Origin: an uncultured Clostridia bacterium
GTDB taxonomy: Bacteria; Bacillota; Clostridia; Monoglobales; Monoglobaceae
Length of the DNA stretch: 64,000 nucleotides
NCBI GenBank assembly: GCA_947625905.1
Contig: CANQQJ010000002.1
Location: 1 to 64,000 of the forward strand
Direction of reading: 5' to 3'
Of the stretch, positions 18,701 through 26,373 are shown one piece after another (the first letter of the stretch is position 1; every line of letters begins with the position of its first letter). A program made the translations under genes and the position numbers. The notes beneath the pieces are model-generated. The model had not been told where the DNA came from. It ran no database searches and worked only from the letters and a program-made list of their open reading frames with translations.

Positions 18701-20124
18701 TGAACGGTGATTTTTATGCCGCTTACGTAACGGACGACGACAACGACCTGAACACCATAGATGACAGGGATATAAAAATAATAGGAAGCGCGGGCGAGAT
18801 ACAGCTCACGCATAACGATGTTCTGGACAGCAACCCGATATTCGCGAATAATATGATATATTACTACAGCGGCGGAAACATAGCGTATTCGGAAATCGAC
18901 GGAACGGGCGCGCAGACTGTTTTCGCGGACGCGAAGGCGGGTCTGACCGACAGCTTTACGGTAAGCGGCAATAATAACGGTGACGCGGCGATCTGGTGGA
19001 CAAAGGCCGAAAACGGCGGAGCGGAGGTGTACTCGACGCTGTTTAAGAACGGCGCATGGAGCGACGAGATCCTAGTGACAAATGTCGGAAACAAGGCGAA
19101 GTATCCGAGCGGCGTTTTAAACGGCGACGGCACAATGCTTGTGGCGTTCAATAACGGTGTTCTTGAAAACAACGAGATCGTAAAGACCGATCTGTATACC
19201 GTCTCGGTGGTTCCGTCATATGATTTGGAAATCACGGACGCGTATATTGACGAGGAAACAATGACGGTATACGCCACTATCAAAAACAGCGGCGAGCTCA
19301 ATATTGACTCATACGCTATAGCGATCAACGACGGCGGGATAAATTCCGAAAAGACGATAACTCAGCCGATAAAAGCGGGAGAGAGCGCCGACGTTTCGAT
19401 AGAGTACAACAAGCCGCAGAACTTCTCAAAAAGAAGCGTTAAGCTCACTGTCTCAATACAAAGCGGCGAGGAGTATTACACCGAGAACAACTCGAAAGAC
19501 TTTGTGATAGGAAATGCGGACATTTTTGTTGACAATGTTTCGGCAAACACGGATGAAACGCTCATTACCGCCGACATTTCAAACATCGGTTATGACAAAG
19601 CCGGCAGCGTAAAGATCAGTCTGTGCGACGGTGATTCGGTGATAGATGAAAGAAATTTGACGCTGTCCGCGGGAGACTCTTCACACGTTGAGTTTTCGAT
19701 CGACAAAGCCTCAATGAGATTCCCCGAAGCGACAAAGACGATTTACGTAAAGGCGGAATTTGACGGCGAGGAAGCGTCGCTCGGCAACAACGACGGATAT
19801 GTTTTGATTGGCAGTCCATCGGGCATGGCGGACCATGAGGCGGAAATATTGGGCTGCGCAAAAACAGACAGCGGATATGTTATAAACACAAATGCGGCCA
19901 ACAATACCGAAAGCGCGGTGTCGTGCAATATGTACGCGGCGGTATATGCGGCGGACGGAACGCTCAAGGCCTGCGGAACGGTTCCCGCGGAGATCGAGGC
20001 AAACAGCGACATCGGCGTTGATATACCGGTATCATGCGAGATAGAGGCGGGCGACACGATCAAAGCCTTCATGTGGTCGGACAGTCTTGAGCCTCTGGCC
20101 TCGCCCGCGGAGCTGGATATGTAA
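15769..20124 (+). CDS. Giant secreted surface protein with DUF6273-like head
   Basis: The 1451-residue protein has a signal peptide (MKRILSLVLVLVLMSMIITV, cut near VASA). A head of about 300 residues (IGDYIKMGTYYDEPILWRCV, NYWLRTPDADYN and GVRPAFYLN) matches the DUF6273 pattern, a C-type-lectin-like fold in Clostridia. The middle is Gly-rich and beta-rich, and a WD/sialidase-like repeat region runs around 780-1160. CARDB-like domains end the chain. No sortase motif or SLH repeat is visible. ATG 15769 follows TGGAGG by nine bases. The first kilobase (leader and head) is AT-rich and the rest GC-rich, so the gene looks mosaic. The C-terminal half resembles the protein at 54071. Expression is probably gated by the two leader terminators. 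Adhesion or glycan binding is a guess. Confidence 0.7.
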   Translation: MKRILSLVLVLVLMSMIITVPTVASAETGVDTNTEIAVYNIHIGDYIKMGTYYDEPILWRCVGIDEKGPLIFSDKIICIKPFDAAGEANITTGSHGRDSGRKSWGSNYWGDSNMRSWLNSNASAGNVNWLCGNPPDASHVWNGWNDYDQEAGFLTNFTQEELKAIKEVTQKSILSYPEIDAGMVKIGNEKLRYVTDIADVVANYDSAYSEYISDKMFLLDIKQIYMVYNNRNILGDYYIGRLSSKAVKYSEYSVPDNYINGKWNYWLRTPDADYNRLMRCVQSDGCIDIANAYHDGNNNGNLGVRPAFYLNQATTSFKSGSGIETDPYIVDDTNSGGSLSPDKAPIIKSAKMTYGGETYDILKQAVTVEEDSGADATIEATADDNGCKNVHVYVTQGVGTEVDITGVCKDIKPGKDFSANKDIYILAIDEDTGKSTSKKTKLKISSLASGKLGGQSGVEGLNFKLGGDTGFTIPDSVPVFGGTEINWEFDFIPISVEYDREDNNKINVVFGTNITKTKDGEREYFSDFNFKEYKKSIKKAASKQNRTLKQLRNDFKMSDDIKMSMFGGNLLGGGSGEKGSSVDVAGYAEMHMTENGLQFTEGQLCVNVEFTYNYQGQIFIWVVPLYYEFGGGAGVGFEGGMKDVNPISFSPEFEAYLTGKIMGSIGGGVGIAKVATAGAAGEAALNLKKSLQNSYFKADVDGSANFNVKVFGKEVAKKIFASGNFLIYETGNSKGMLNKLKASAAEADDMFGFDVNAVYENEPRGYIKTPTLWLGSEPEAEAAAEYSNKNLKRLAENIYTECAPQICEAGGEKIMIMQWDDPSRSDADRTMLVYSVYDEASGTWSEPTSVDDDGTADFYPCFRDGYLVWQNEKTTLSDNMTLTDIAKLGEICVSKWNGNGFDKPARITDNNSLDTQPQIAVSDEGASVVWTTNTDNDIMGITGSNSIMRSDFDGAAWSAPREIRSGLNAITNITAGSVNGDFYAAYVTDDDNDLNTIDDRDIKIIGSAGEIQLTHNDVLDSNPIFANNMIYYYSGGNIAYSEIDGTGAQTVFADAKAGLTDSFTVSGNNNGDAAIWWTKAENGGAEVYSTLFKNGAWSDEILVTNVGNKAKYPSGVLNGDGTMLVAFNNGVLENNEIVKTDLYTVSVVPSYDLEITDAYIDEETMTVYATIKNSGELNIDSYAIAINDGGINSEKTITQPIKAGESADVSIEYNKPQNFSKRSVKLTVSIQSGEEYYTENNSKDFVIGNADIFVDNVSANTDETLITADISNIGYDKAGSVKISLCDGDSVIDERNLTLSAGDSSHVEFSIDKASMRFPEATKTIYVKAEFDGEEASLGNNDGYVLIGSPSGMADHEAEILGCAKTDSGYVINTNAANNTESAVSCNMYAAVYAADGTLKACGTVPAEIEANSDIGVDIPVSCEIEAGDTIKAFMWSDSLEPLASPAELDM

Positions 20125-20151
20125 AAAATAATTAATTCCCAATTAAATTCG

Positions 20152-20173
20152 GCGGGGCTTCGGCCCCGCTTTT
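20152..20173 (+). terminator. Terminator of DUF6273 surface protein
   Basis: GCGGGGC and GCCCCGC form seven G-C-rich pairs around a TTCG tetraloop, followed by TTTT. Confidence 0.85.
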
Positions 20174-20602
20174 GTATTATTAAAAACTTTTAATTATAAC
20201 TAGATTTTTTGTAGTCAATCCAATTGATTCCATATTTGTTTTTAATTTAGCGTTTGATAAAATGTAAAATAAGCGTTCATATGGACTTATAATTTTAGGA
20301 TATAGAATATAAATATATCGTAAAAAATGCTGAGGAGCAAAGCCTTTTTAATTTAATTAATCATTATAATTTTATAATTGGTATTAGGATATTCTATTGA
20401 AATTTTTCTTAAAGTGAAGATTTTTAGGATGCAGTAAAAAAGTTTTGAGTAAAATTCAGAAAAAATCGCACAAAACCCATGTTTAATCTCGCAATAACTA
20501 TTTTAAGTTGATAGTGCTACAGAAATATGCATTATTACTAACTTTCAGATATGCCGAAGGAATATTTTTGAAAAAATGAGGAAACTTAAACGAAAAAATA
20601 GG

Positions 20603-20631
20603 TTGTAATACATAGCAAAATGTGATATACT
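20603..20631 (+). promoter_or_regulatory. Possible promoter of radical SAM operon
   Basis: TTGTAA and TATACT are 17 bases apart. The start near 20638 would give a leader of about 490 nt, which includes the broken frame at 20856-21087. A closer promoter in this AT-rich DNA cannot be excluded. Confidence 0.4.
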
Positions 20632-20855
20632 AAAATATATGAAAGTACGATGTAACTACTGAAACCAATTTAGATTATATTATCAAATTTTTAAACTAAC
20701 ATGGAGTGTTGCTTAAGAATTAAGAAGACATATTTAAAACGATTGAACACCTAAACAGTACAAAGAATTTCTTGATTTTTATACTATACGGCAGTATACA
20801 CTTGAACAATTTTTCGATTGAATCATTATGTCTGTTATATGATAGTATAGCTATC

Positions 20856-21087
20856 CTATAGAGGATTCAGGGATAATAATCAAATATATAAAAATTTTAC
20901 AGAGTATTATATCATATTGGAACAGAGGCTTCGTGAAACGGGTATCAAGTGAGATAAAGGGCGTTCAGATTTATCAATTAGATCGAAACTAAAAACCATT
21001 AAGTATGGAACGGCTAAATGAATTAAATATTATCCCTTAAAAGAAATGTTGGAAAATGATATTAGGGATTATTATAGATTCATGTAA
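20856..21087 (+). pseudogene. Remnant reading frame with two in-frame TGA codons
   Basis: The frame reads FRDNNQIYKNFTEYYIILEQ, then RLRETGIK, a TGA, DKGRSDLSIRSKLKTIKYG, TAK, a second TGA, and IKYYPLKEMLENDIRDYYRF before TAA. It has protein-like composition, and both stops sit where tryptophan (TGG) would read naturally. No family was recognised. It is most likely the decayed end of a gene that belonged to the adjacent module. Confidence 0.35.
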
Positions 21088-21128
21088 AAATATATAATAA
21101 ATTATAAAATGTTTGGAGAGTGATTTTT

Positions 21129-22625
21129 GTGCGATTGGATATTGAAGATAATAGTCTTCACGACTTGCTTTTGAGCAAGAAAGAACACATTGGCGGATCG
21201 TGGATTAATGGTATAGTAAATGTTATAAGTGGCATATCATTGGCAGTTACAATATATTCTGCTAAAATTCCTTTAATTATAATAAGTATTCCATTGTATT
21301 TATTTGCGAGTGGTCTTATCATATTTGGCCTTTTTCAATTTTATAATAATATAGGAAAAAGAGCATATAATTTTGAAAAATTATATAATGATATAAAACA
21401 ATTAAATGTTTTTGAAAATCAGTATTCTTTAGTAGCAATTTTAAATGATTTTGAGGGAGACTCTGCAAACAAAGTATTATTGAAATACTTTCCTTACGGT
21501 TGGGAGACGTATATGTTTTTATCGTATCGCTCCGCAGCTGAAAATGATGAAAATAATGTTAAATCCCGAGTAGCAAGAAGTTTAAAAATCAAATACACAC
21601 AAATAAGTGTAATGTTTCTTGCTGAAATACCAAATCAATCCAAATATTCTCCTGATCGTGGTATAGTTAGACCATATCACAATAAATATTATAAAGTATC
21701 TATAAGTGAGTTTCCAGATTTATTAAAGCAACCAGAGTTTGAATTGGATGGGGCTAAATATAAGTGGATGACATTAGATGAAATGTGGGAAGATAATCAA
21801 ATTAGGACTAATAATGCAGATGTGCTTAGTGAGTTTGAGAAATATATCTTTAATACAAACAAGCAGTTTGTGAATAAGGAATTTACTTATCCTGAAAAAA
21901 TTTATATAAGACTAAATCAAGTTTGTAATCTATCTTGTTCATTTTGTCTTATAAATGAAAAGTCACAAGAACTTTCAACAGAACAACTAAAAAAAGTCTT
22001 AAAAACTTTACAATTAAATGGTGTTAAAAAGGTAAAGCTAACAGGAGGAGAACCAACTTTACATACTGGTTTTATAGAAATTGTCAAATATAGTATTGAT
22101 TTGGGGTTAGAGCCTGTTATTTATAGTAATTTATATATATCTGAAAACATCATTGAACAACTGAAAAAATACCATATTTCCGTATCAACAAGTATTCATG
22201 GTGATGAAAAATTTCACGATTCAATCACATGTGAAGGTGCTTATAAGAAAACTTATACCAATATTTTGAAACTTATAGCAGCCAATATACCGGTTACAAT
22301 ACATATGGTTATAATGAATAAAAATTATGATCTTGCCGAAGTTGTTATACAAGATGCCATTAGATCTGGTGTTGAAAAGGTAACATTTCAAACATTAATT
22401 CCTCGAGGAAGGGGAATTGAATTATTTGATCAGGGAGAGGAAATCATGGATATTCGAAGAAAATTAGAATCATTATATCCATTAGAAGAAAAATATAAGT
22501 CAGACATAAAGATAAGTTTTAGTGATCTTTATGTAAAAGATTGCTACGTGGTAGAAACAGATGGTGCTATTTATATTGAAAAAGGGTATCCTGAGCAGGA
22601 TAAATTTATACGAGGATTAATATAA
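21129..22625 (+). CDS. Two-TM radical SAM protein, possible defence protein
   Basis: The 498-residue protein has three parts. Two membrane helices lie at residues 28-66. A globular region of about 70-235 ends in YKWMTLDEMWEDNQI, which resembles the C-terminal part of NUDIX-fold domains. A radical SAM domain starts near 255, with the cluster cysteines 266, 270 and 273 (CNLSCSFC) and GGEP at 306-309. The core is MoaA-like; only one further cysteine is near the end, so no SPASM cluster domain is evident. The GTG at 21129 is chosen because GGAG lies ten bases upstream; an earlier GTG is inside that site. Its stop overlaps the deaminase start (TAATG), so the two are translationally coupled. The chemistry is unknown. 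A nucleotide-modifying antiviral role like that of prokaryotic viperins is a hypothesis. Confidence 0.7.
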   Translation: MRLDIEDNSLHDLLLSKKEHIGGSWINGIVNVISGISLAVTIYSAKIPLIIISIPLYLFASGLIIFGLFQFYNNIGKRAYNFEKLYNDIKQLNVFENQYSLVAILNDFEGDSANKVLLKYFPYGWETYMFLSYRSAAENDENNVKSRVARSLKIKYTQISVMFLAEIPNQSKYSPDRGIVRPYHNKYYKVSISEFPDLLKQPEFELDGAKYKWMTLDEMWEDNQIRTNNADVLSEFEKYIFNTNKQFVNKEFTYPEKIYIRLNQVCNLSCSFCLINEKSQELSTEQLKKVLKTLQLNGVKKVKLTGGEPTLHTGFIEIVKYSIDLGLEPVIYSNLYISENIIEQLKKYHISVSTSIHGDEKFHDSITCEGAYKKTYTNILKLIAANIPVTIHMVIMNKNYDLAEVVIQDAIRSGVEKVTFQTLIPRGRGIELFDQGEEIMDIRRKLESLYPLEEKYKSDIKISFSDLYVKDCYVVETDGAIYIEKGYPEQDKFIRGLI

Positions 22626-23101
22626 TGAATGATAAAATTCTTAGACAAGTAATGAGCTATTGTATCAATTTAGCAAAGGACAATGCAAAAAATGATCAAT
22701 ATCCAATAGCAGCAATTGTTGCAGATCAAGCTGGGAATGTGTTAACAACGTCGAGTAGTAGTTTGAGGAAAAAGTATGATCCAACAAATCATCCTGAAAT
22801 TGAAGCGATTCGAAAAGCAACTGAAATACTTGAGACTCGTTTCCTTAATGATTACTATTTATTTACTACATTAGAGCCATGTCCGATGTGTACATCAGCT
22901 GCTATTTGGGCTAAAATGAAAGGAATTGTATATGGGGCATATCAAGAAGATGTTATGGAATATATTGATATAAATCATAATAGAAAATTTTCTTGGAGAC
23001 AAATAAGGGTAAAATCCAAAGAAATTGTAAATAATGGATATCCAACGTTAGAATTGTATGAAGGAATACTTAGGGAAGAGTGTAAATTGTTATTCATATA
23101 A
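22625..23101 (+). CDS. Zinc-dependent nucleoside/tRNA deaminase-family protein
   Basis: The 158-residue protein belongs to the cytidine/deoxycytidylate deaminase superfamily. The zinc and proton-shuttle motif is His56-Pro-Glu58 (HPEIEA), and the second zinc motif is Pro-Cys86-x-x-Cys89 (EPCPMCTSA). The PMCTSA form is nearest to guanine deaminase and TadA-like members, so the substrate could be guanine, a nucleoside, a nucleotide or RNA. It overlaps the radical SAM stop by one base and is equally AT-rich. The tight coupling suggests that the deaminase acts on the substrate or product of the radical SAM enzyme, or that both form a toxic or antiviral effector pair. It is not a housekeeping tadA context. 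Confidence 0.8.
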   Translation: MNDKILRQVMSYCINLAKDNAKNDQYPIAAIVADQAGNVLTTSSSSLRKKYDPTNHPEIEAIRKATEILETRFLNDYYLFTTLEPCPMCTSAAIWAKMKGIVYGAYQEDVMEYIDINHNRKFSWRQIRVKSKEIVNNGYPTLELYEGILREECKLLFI

Positions 23102-23285
23102 GTTAAATATATGCCAAAGTTCGATTTGGATTAATGTCAATAATGTAGACAGAAAAAGAGAAGAATTATACACACATAAACATCGCCTCTAACACCACGG
23201 AAAAAGATGTGTAAAAAGGTATAAAAGAAGACCTCTTTGGTGAAAATTATGGTAAAAATAATTTTTATCAAGGAGGTTTTTCGAC

Positions 23286-23905
23286 ATGAAAATACAAAAA
23301 GAAGTTATCAAGGAATATGTAAAAAGCGAGAAATTTACAAACACTGCCGACATCATGGACAGCATTAAATCTATGTTTGCGGATGTTCTGAACGAGGTGC
23401 TTCAGTGCGAGCTTGACGAACAGCTCGGCTACAAAAAACATGAGCGCTCGGATTCCGGCAGCGAAAAGAAAAACTACAGAAACGGCTCTACCAAGCGCAG
23501 AATGAAAACTCAGCTCGGAGAGGTTGAGATTTCCGTTCCCCGCGACAGAAACGGCGAGTATGAGCCTAAGATCATCGATAAGTATCAGCGTAACGCAGAC
23601 GGCTTGGAAAATAAGATATTATCTCTGTATTCTCACGGTATGTCTACACAGGATATACAGGAATAGATAAAAGATTTGTATGATATAAATATATTATCGG
23701 AGCTTGTGTCATTGAGGAGGTTAAACTGAATAGTTCAAGAAAGTCGCAAAGAGCAAATTTGTGTTTCCGACATATGATTAGCTAAAGAACATATTGCATC
23801 TTGCCTAACAAGAATATCACAAAGAAATTGGCGCAGAGGTACAAAAATTGGTACGACATAGTGATCCGACAGCTTGAGATAATGCACGAGGAAAGAACAG
23901 CGTAA
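23286..23905 (+). pseudogene. IS256-family transposase, broken
   Basis: The first 126 codons encode an intact mutator-type N-terminus (ELDEQLGYKKHERSD, ISVPRDRNGEYEPKI). Then TAG replaces the glutamine expected in DIQEQIKDLYDI; the frame continues IKDLYDINI after the stop and then degenerates. A C-terminal tail reappears near 23808-23905 (KNITKKLAQRYKNWYDIVIR ending in ERTA), typical of the family. About 800 bases with the catalytic DDE core are missing. The start follows AAGGAGG. The element is dead. Confidence 0.8.
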
Positions 23906-24055
23906 GCGGAGCTCTGCCCGCATCCCCCAAATTTAACCATTGGCTTTCACTGAAACGGGCACAAAAACGAGACAATCCCATATTTTGTGTAAAGTAAGTT
24001 GTTTAAACCTCCAAGATGGTATATAATAAAAATATCAAATTGGAGGTTTTTAATT

Positions 24056-25306
24056 ATGCCACGTTACAAAAAGAGTGCCGCTGAGCGAGCGGCGGAGAAG
24101 GAAAGACGAGAAAAAATACTCAATTTTGTGCACGAAATGGGTGCCGAGGGGATCGAGGATCTGCATGACGTTTACAAAATGATGATCGGCGCAGTGATAG
24201 ACGGAGGACTCGAAGCCGAGCTTGATGAACAGCTTGGTTACTCTAAGTATGACTATCGCAGCAAAGAAGTCAACAACAGCCGGAACGGTCATTCGAAAAA
24301 GACCTTAAAAACAAGCTTCGGTGATACCGAAATTGCCGTTCCCAGAGACCGCAACGGAGAGTTTGAACCACAGCTTGTCAAGAAAAATCAGACTACACTT
24401 ACAGGAGACATCGAAGAGAAAATATTGTCTATGTACGCAAAAGGAATGACGACTAAGGACATAGAGACGCATATAATGGAGATATACGGACTCGAATGTT
24501 CCGACAGCACCATAAGCCGAATTACAGATAAAATACTGCCCGTTGTGCGGGAATGGCAGTCCAGACCACTCGAAGAGATCTACGCTGTAGTCTTTATGGA
24601 CGCAATACATTTTCACGTAAGGAGCGAAGGCAGGATCGTGAAAAAAGCCGTATACATAGCTATAGGTATACGTATGGACGGATTAAAAGAGGTACTTGGC
24701 ATGTGGGTAGGCGAGAATGAGAGCGCAAAGTTTTGGCTGTCGGTGATGAACGGACTGAAGAACAGAGGCGTCGAAGATATCTTAATTGCCTGTGTAGACG
24801 GCTTAACAGGCTTTCCGGCGGCGATAGAATCGGTATATCCGAAAACAGAGATACAGCAATGCATTATCCATCAAATCAGGAATACGACAAAATATGTATC
24901 CTACAAGGACATTAAGGAGCTAATGGCGGATCTGAAGCGAGTATATGCGGCAGTGGACGAGCCTACAGCTCTTTCGGAGCTTGATGATTTTGATGAAAAA
25001 TGGAGCGTTAAATATCCGAAAATAGCTATATCATGGCGAAAGAATTGGGCAAATTTATCGACATATTTCAAATATCCGCAAGCGGTGAGAACGCTGATAT
25101 ACACGACGAATACCATAGAAGGATTCAACCGACAGCTGAGGAAAGTGACAAAAAACAAAAGCGTATTTCCGACGGATGAGAGCTTGATAAAGATGCTGTA
25201 TCTGGCGATGATAGACATAACGAAAAAATGGACAGGCAAGCGCAAGGACTGGGGAGTGATCCATTCGCAGCTTGAGATATTTTTCGCGGATCGGCTGCCG
25301 GAATAA
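24056..25306 (+). CDS. IS256/Mutator-family transposase
   Basis: The 416-residue protein catalyses copy-out or cut-and-paste transposition through a DDE RNase-H fold. The acidic residues appear in YAVVFMDAIHFHV, ACVDGLTGFPAAIESVYP and NTIEGFNRQLRKVTK, and the C/D(2)H-like IQQCIIHQIRN signature is present. Other family segments are ELDEQLGYSKYD and IAVPRDRNGEFEP near the N-terminus. The ATG follows TGGAGG by nine bases. It appears intact and could mobilise both itself and the degenerate copy. Confidence 0.93.
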   Translation: MPRYKKSAAERAAEKERREKILNFVHEMGAEGIEDLHDVYKMMIGAVIDGGLEAELDEQLGYSKYDYRSKEVNNSRNGHSKKTLKTSFGDTEIAVPRDRNGEFEPQLVKKNQTTLTGDIEEKILSMYAKGMTTKDIETHIMEIYGLECSDSTISRITDKILPVVREWQSRPLEEIYAVVFMDAIHFHVRSEGRIVKKAVYIAIGIRMDGLKEVLGMWVGENESAKFWLSVMNGLKNRGVEDILIACVDGLTGFPAAIESVYPKTEIQQCIIHQIRNTTKYVSYKDIKELMADLKRVYAAVDEPTALSELDDFDEKWSVKYPKIAISWRKNWANLSTYFKYPQAVRTLIYTTNTIEGFNRQLRKVTKNKSVFPTDESLIKMLYLAMIDITKKWTGKRKDWGVIHSQLEIFFADRLPE

Positions 25307-25400
25307 AGCATAAGCCGACCGGTCAAGTCAAGGGTTTGCGCGGCAAACCGCTCCAATGAACGCCCTGCGGGCGCCCTTGACAAGCCCGACCGATTATGCT
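25307..25400. repeat. Long imperfect hairpin in IS 3' region
   Basis: AGCATAA and TTATGCT close a roughly 94-base fold, continued by complementary GACCGGTCAAG-type and CTTGACAAGCC-type arms. Two inner hairpins lie around GGTTTGC/GCAAACC and GCCCGC/GCGGGC-like arms. It begins at the transposase stop codon and may act as a terminator or shield against outside transcription. Confidence 0.5.
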
Positions 25401-25683
25401 ACAGTATAATTAAGGCAGAAATTGAGCAAGTCAATTCCTGCCTCGATAAAACAGATTATATTACCGTTTTGGAGTTTACACAAAATTCGGGACAGTGCCG
25501 CAAAATCCGCAAGACCTCTTCGGTTGCTCTTCAGCAAGCCGTACCCTGCCTTGCGGCAAAAGCCAATATATAATTATTGGCACATTAACCTAAGTTTAAA
25601 CCCATGATTTTCGCCATGTCGATGTCTGTCGCTTATCGCCTACACATCTTTTACACAGAGTTCTGATGACTTTCGTTTAAGAT

Positions 25684-26373
25684 CTATGATAAATATTGTT
25701 GTAGTGTTTCGACCAATTCATATACCCTCGTTGCCGGACAACATTTAGATGGCGGATCATTTCCGTATTGCTCATACTGCTTTCTAGCGCGTTTTATTGC
25801 CATTTCGGTTTTATCTTTCAAAATACGGTATATTTCTTCTATATTTTTTTCATATTTACCATATCCCATTTTTTCAAAATGCCCATCCAGTCTCTTTTTA
25901 TATTCATCACGTATAATATTAGAGTTCATTTCCTGAAAATGCAGCAAAATCCATAACTCAAAGCACTCGTTTGACCAGGCAACATGATATTTGACTTTGT
26001 CATGTCGATTTTCCGCGCTGAATTGGGTATTATCAAAATTATCATACGGAAAATCATCTTTGTCATAAACCAACCATACGGATTTTGCCTCCGGACACCT
26101 TTTTTTCACCACTTCCCGTGCATATTCCAATAAGCCCTTTGTATTTTTACCGGTGCCTTCAACTTTGATCCTGTTATCAGAAACATATCTATAATATTTT
26201 CTGTTTATTTCATCTACTAATCCGTAAAAATAATTTGGCTCTGTTTTTGTACCTTCACATATAATATACATATATTCGGGACACATATGAGTCGTCTCAA
26301 TAGCTTTTTGTTTTTTTGCAAATAAATCTTTGAGCTTTTTTGAATCGCTGGCTTTTAACGGCTTATTACTCAT
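25684..26373 (-). CDS. rloB: RloB-like Toprim-fold protein
   Basis: The 229-residue protein has the RloB pattern of a Toprim-like nuclease. Glu40 lies in IICEGTKTEPNYF, then VWLVYDKDDFP carries Asp104, Asp106 and Asp107, and NECFELWILLHF lies near 135. These acidic residues would bind Mg2+ for nucleic acid cleavage. It overlaps the upstream ATPase gene by eight bases, so the two form one operon. An AAA ATPase with a Toprim partner is the plan of RloAB and, more distantly, of PARIS and OLD-type phage defence systems. It sits directly beside nested IS elements. The role in this organism is inferred. Confidence 0.8.
   Translation of the reverse strand: MSNKPLKASDSKKLKDLFAKKQKAIETTHMCPEYMYIICEGTKTEPNYFYGLVDEINRKYYRYVSDNRIKVEGTGKNTKGLLEYAREVVKKRCPEAKSVWLVYDKDDFPYDNFDNTQFSAENRHDKVKYHVAWSNECFELWILLHFQEMNSNIIRDEYKKRLDGHFEKMGYGKYEKNIEEIYRILKDKTEMAIKRARKQYEQYGNDPPSKCCPATRVYELVETLQQYLS

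Larger units (their letters stand above)
20174..21128. other. AT-rich gap before radical SAM gene
   Basis: This 950-base stretch, about 70% AT, contains no intact gene. It holds a probable promoter (20603-20631) and, in its last 230 bases, the remnant reading frame at 20856-21087. The composition matches the radical SAM and deaminase genes downstream, so it probably arrived with them. Confidence 0.5.
23971..25497 (+). mobile_element. IS256-family insertion sequence, intact
   Basis: Imperfect terminal inverted repeats (18 of 23 positions; 23971-23993 and 25475-25497, core TTTTGTGTAAA) flank one complete transposase gene and a 170-base non-coding 3' part with a long hairpin. It lies within the older IS remnant. 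A target duplication was not recognised. Confidence 0.75.
23201..25660 (+). mobile_element. Degenerate IS256-type element, host of nested IS
   Basis: A 12-base inverted repeat (AAAAGATGTGTA at 23201-23212 and TACACATCTTTT at 25641-25652) encloses a broken IS256-type transposase and an entire second IS. Beyond the right copy, ACACAGAG continues a typical IS256-family end. I infer that the outer element decayed and was entered by the inner one. Outer boundaries are approximate. Confidence 0.5.

Noticed and set aside
20761-20860. Short upstream peptides before the radical SAM gene
   Set aside because: All candidate frames are under 20 codons without convincing ribosome sites.
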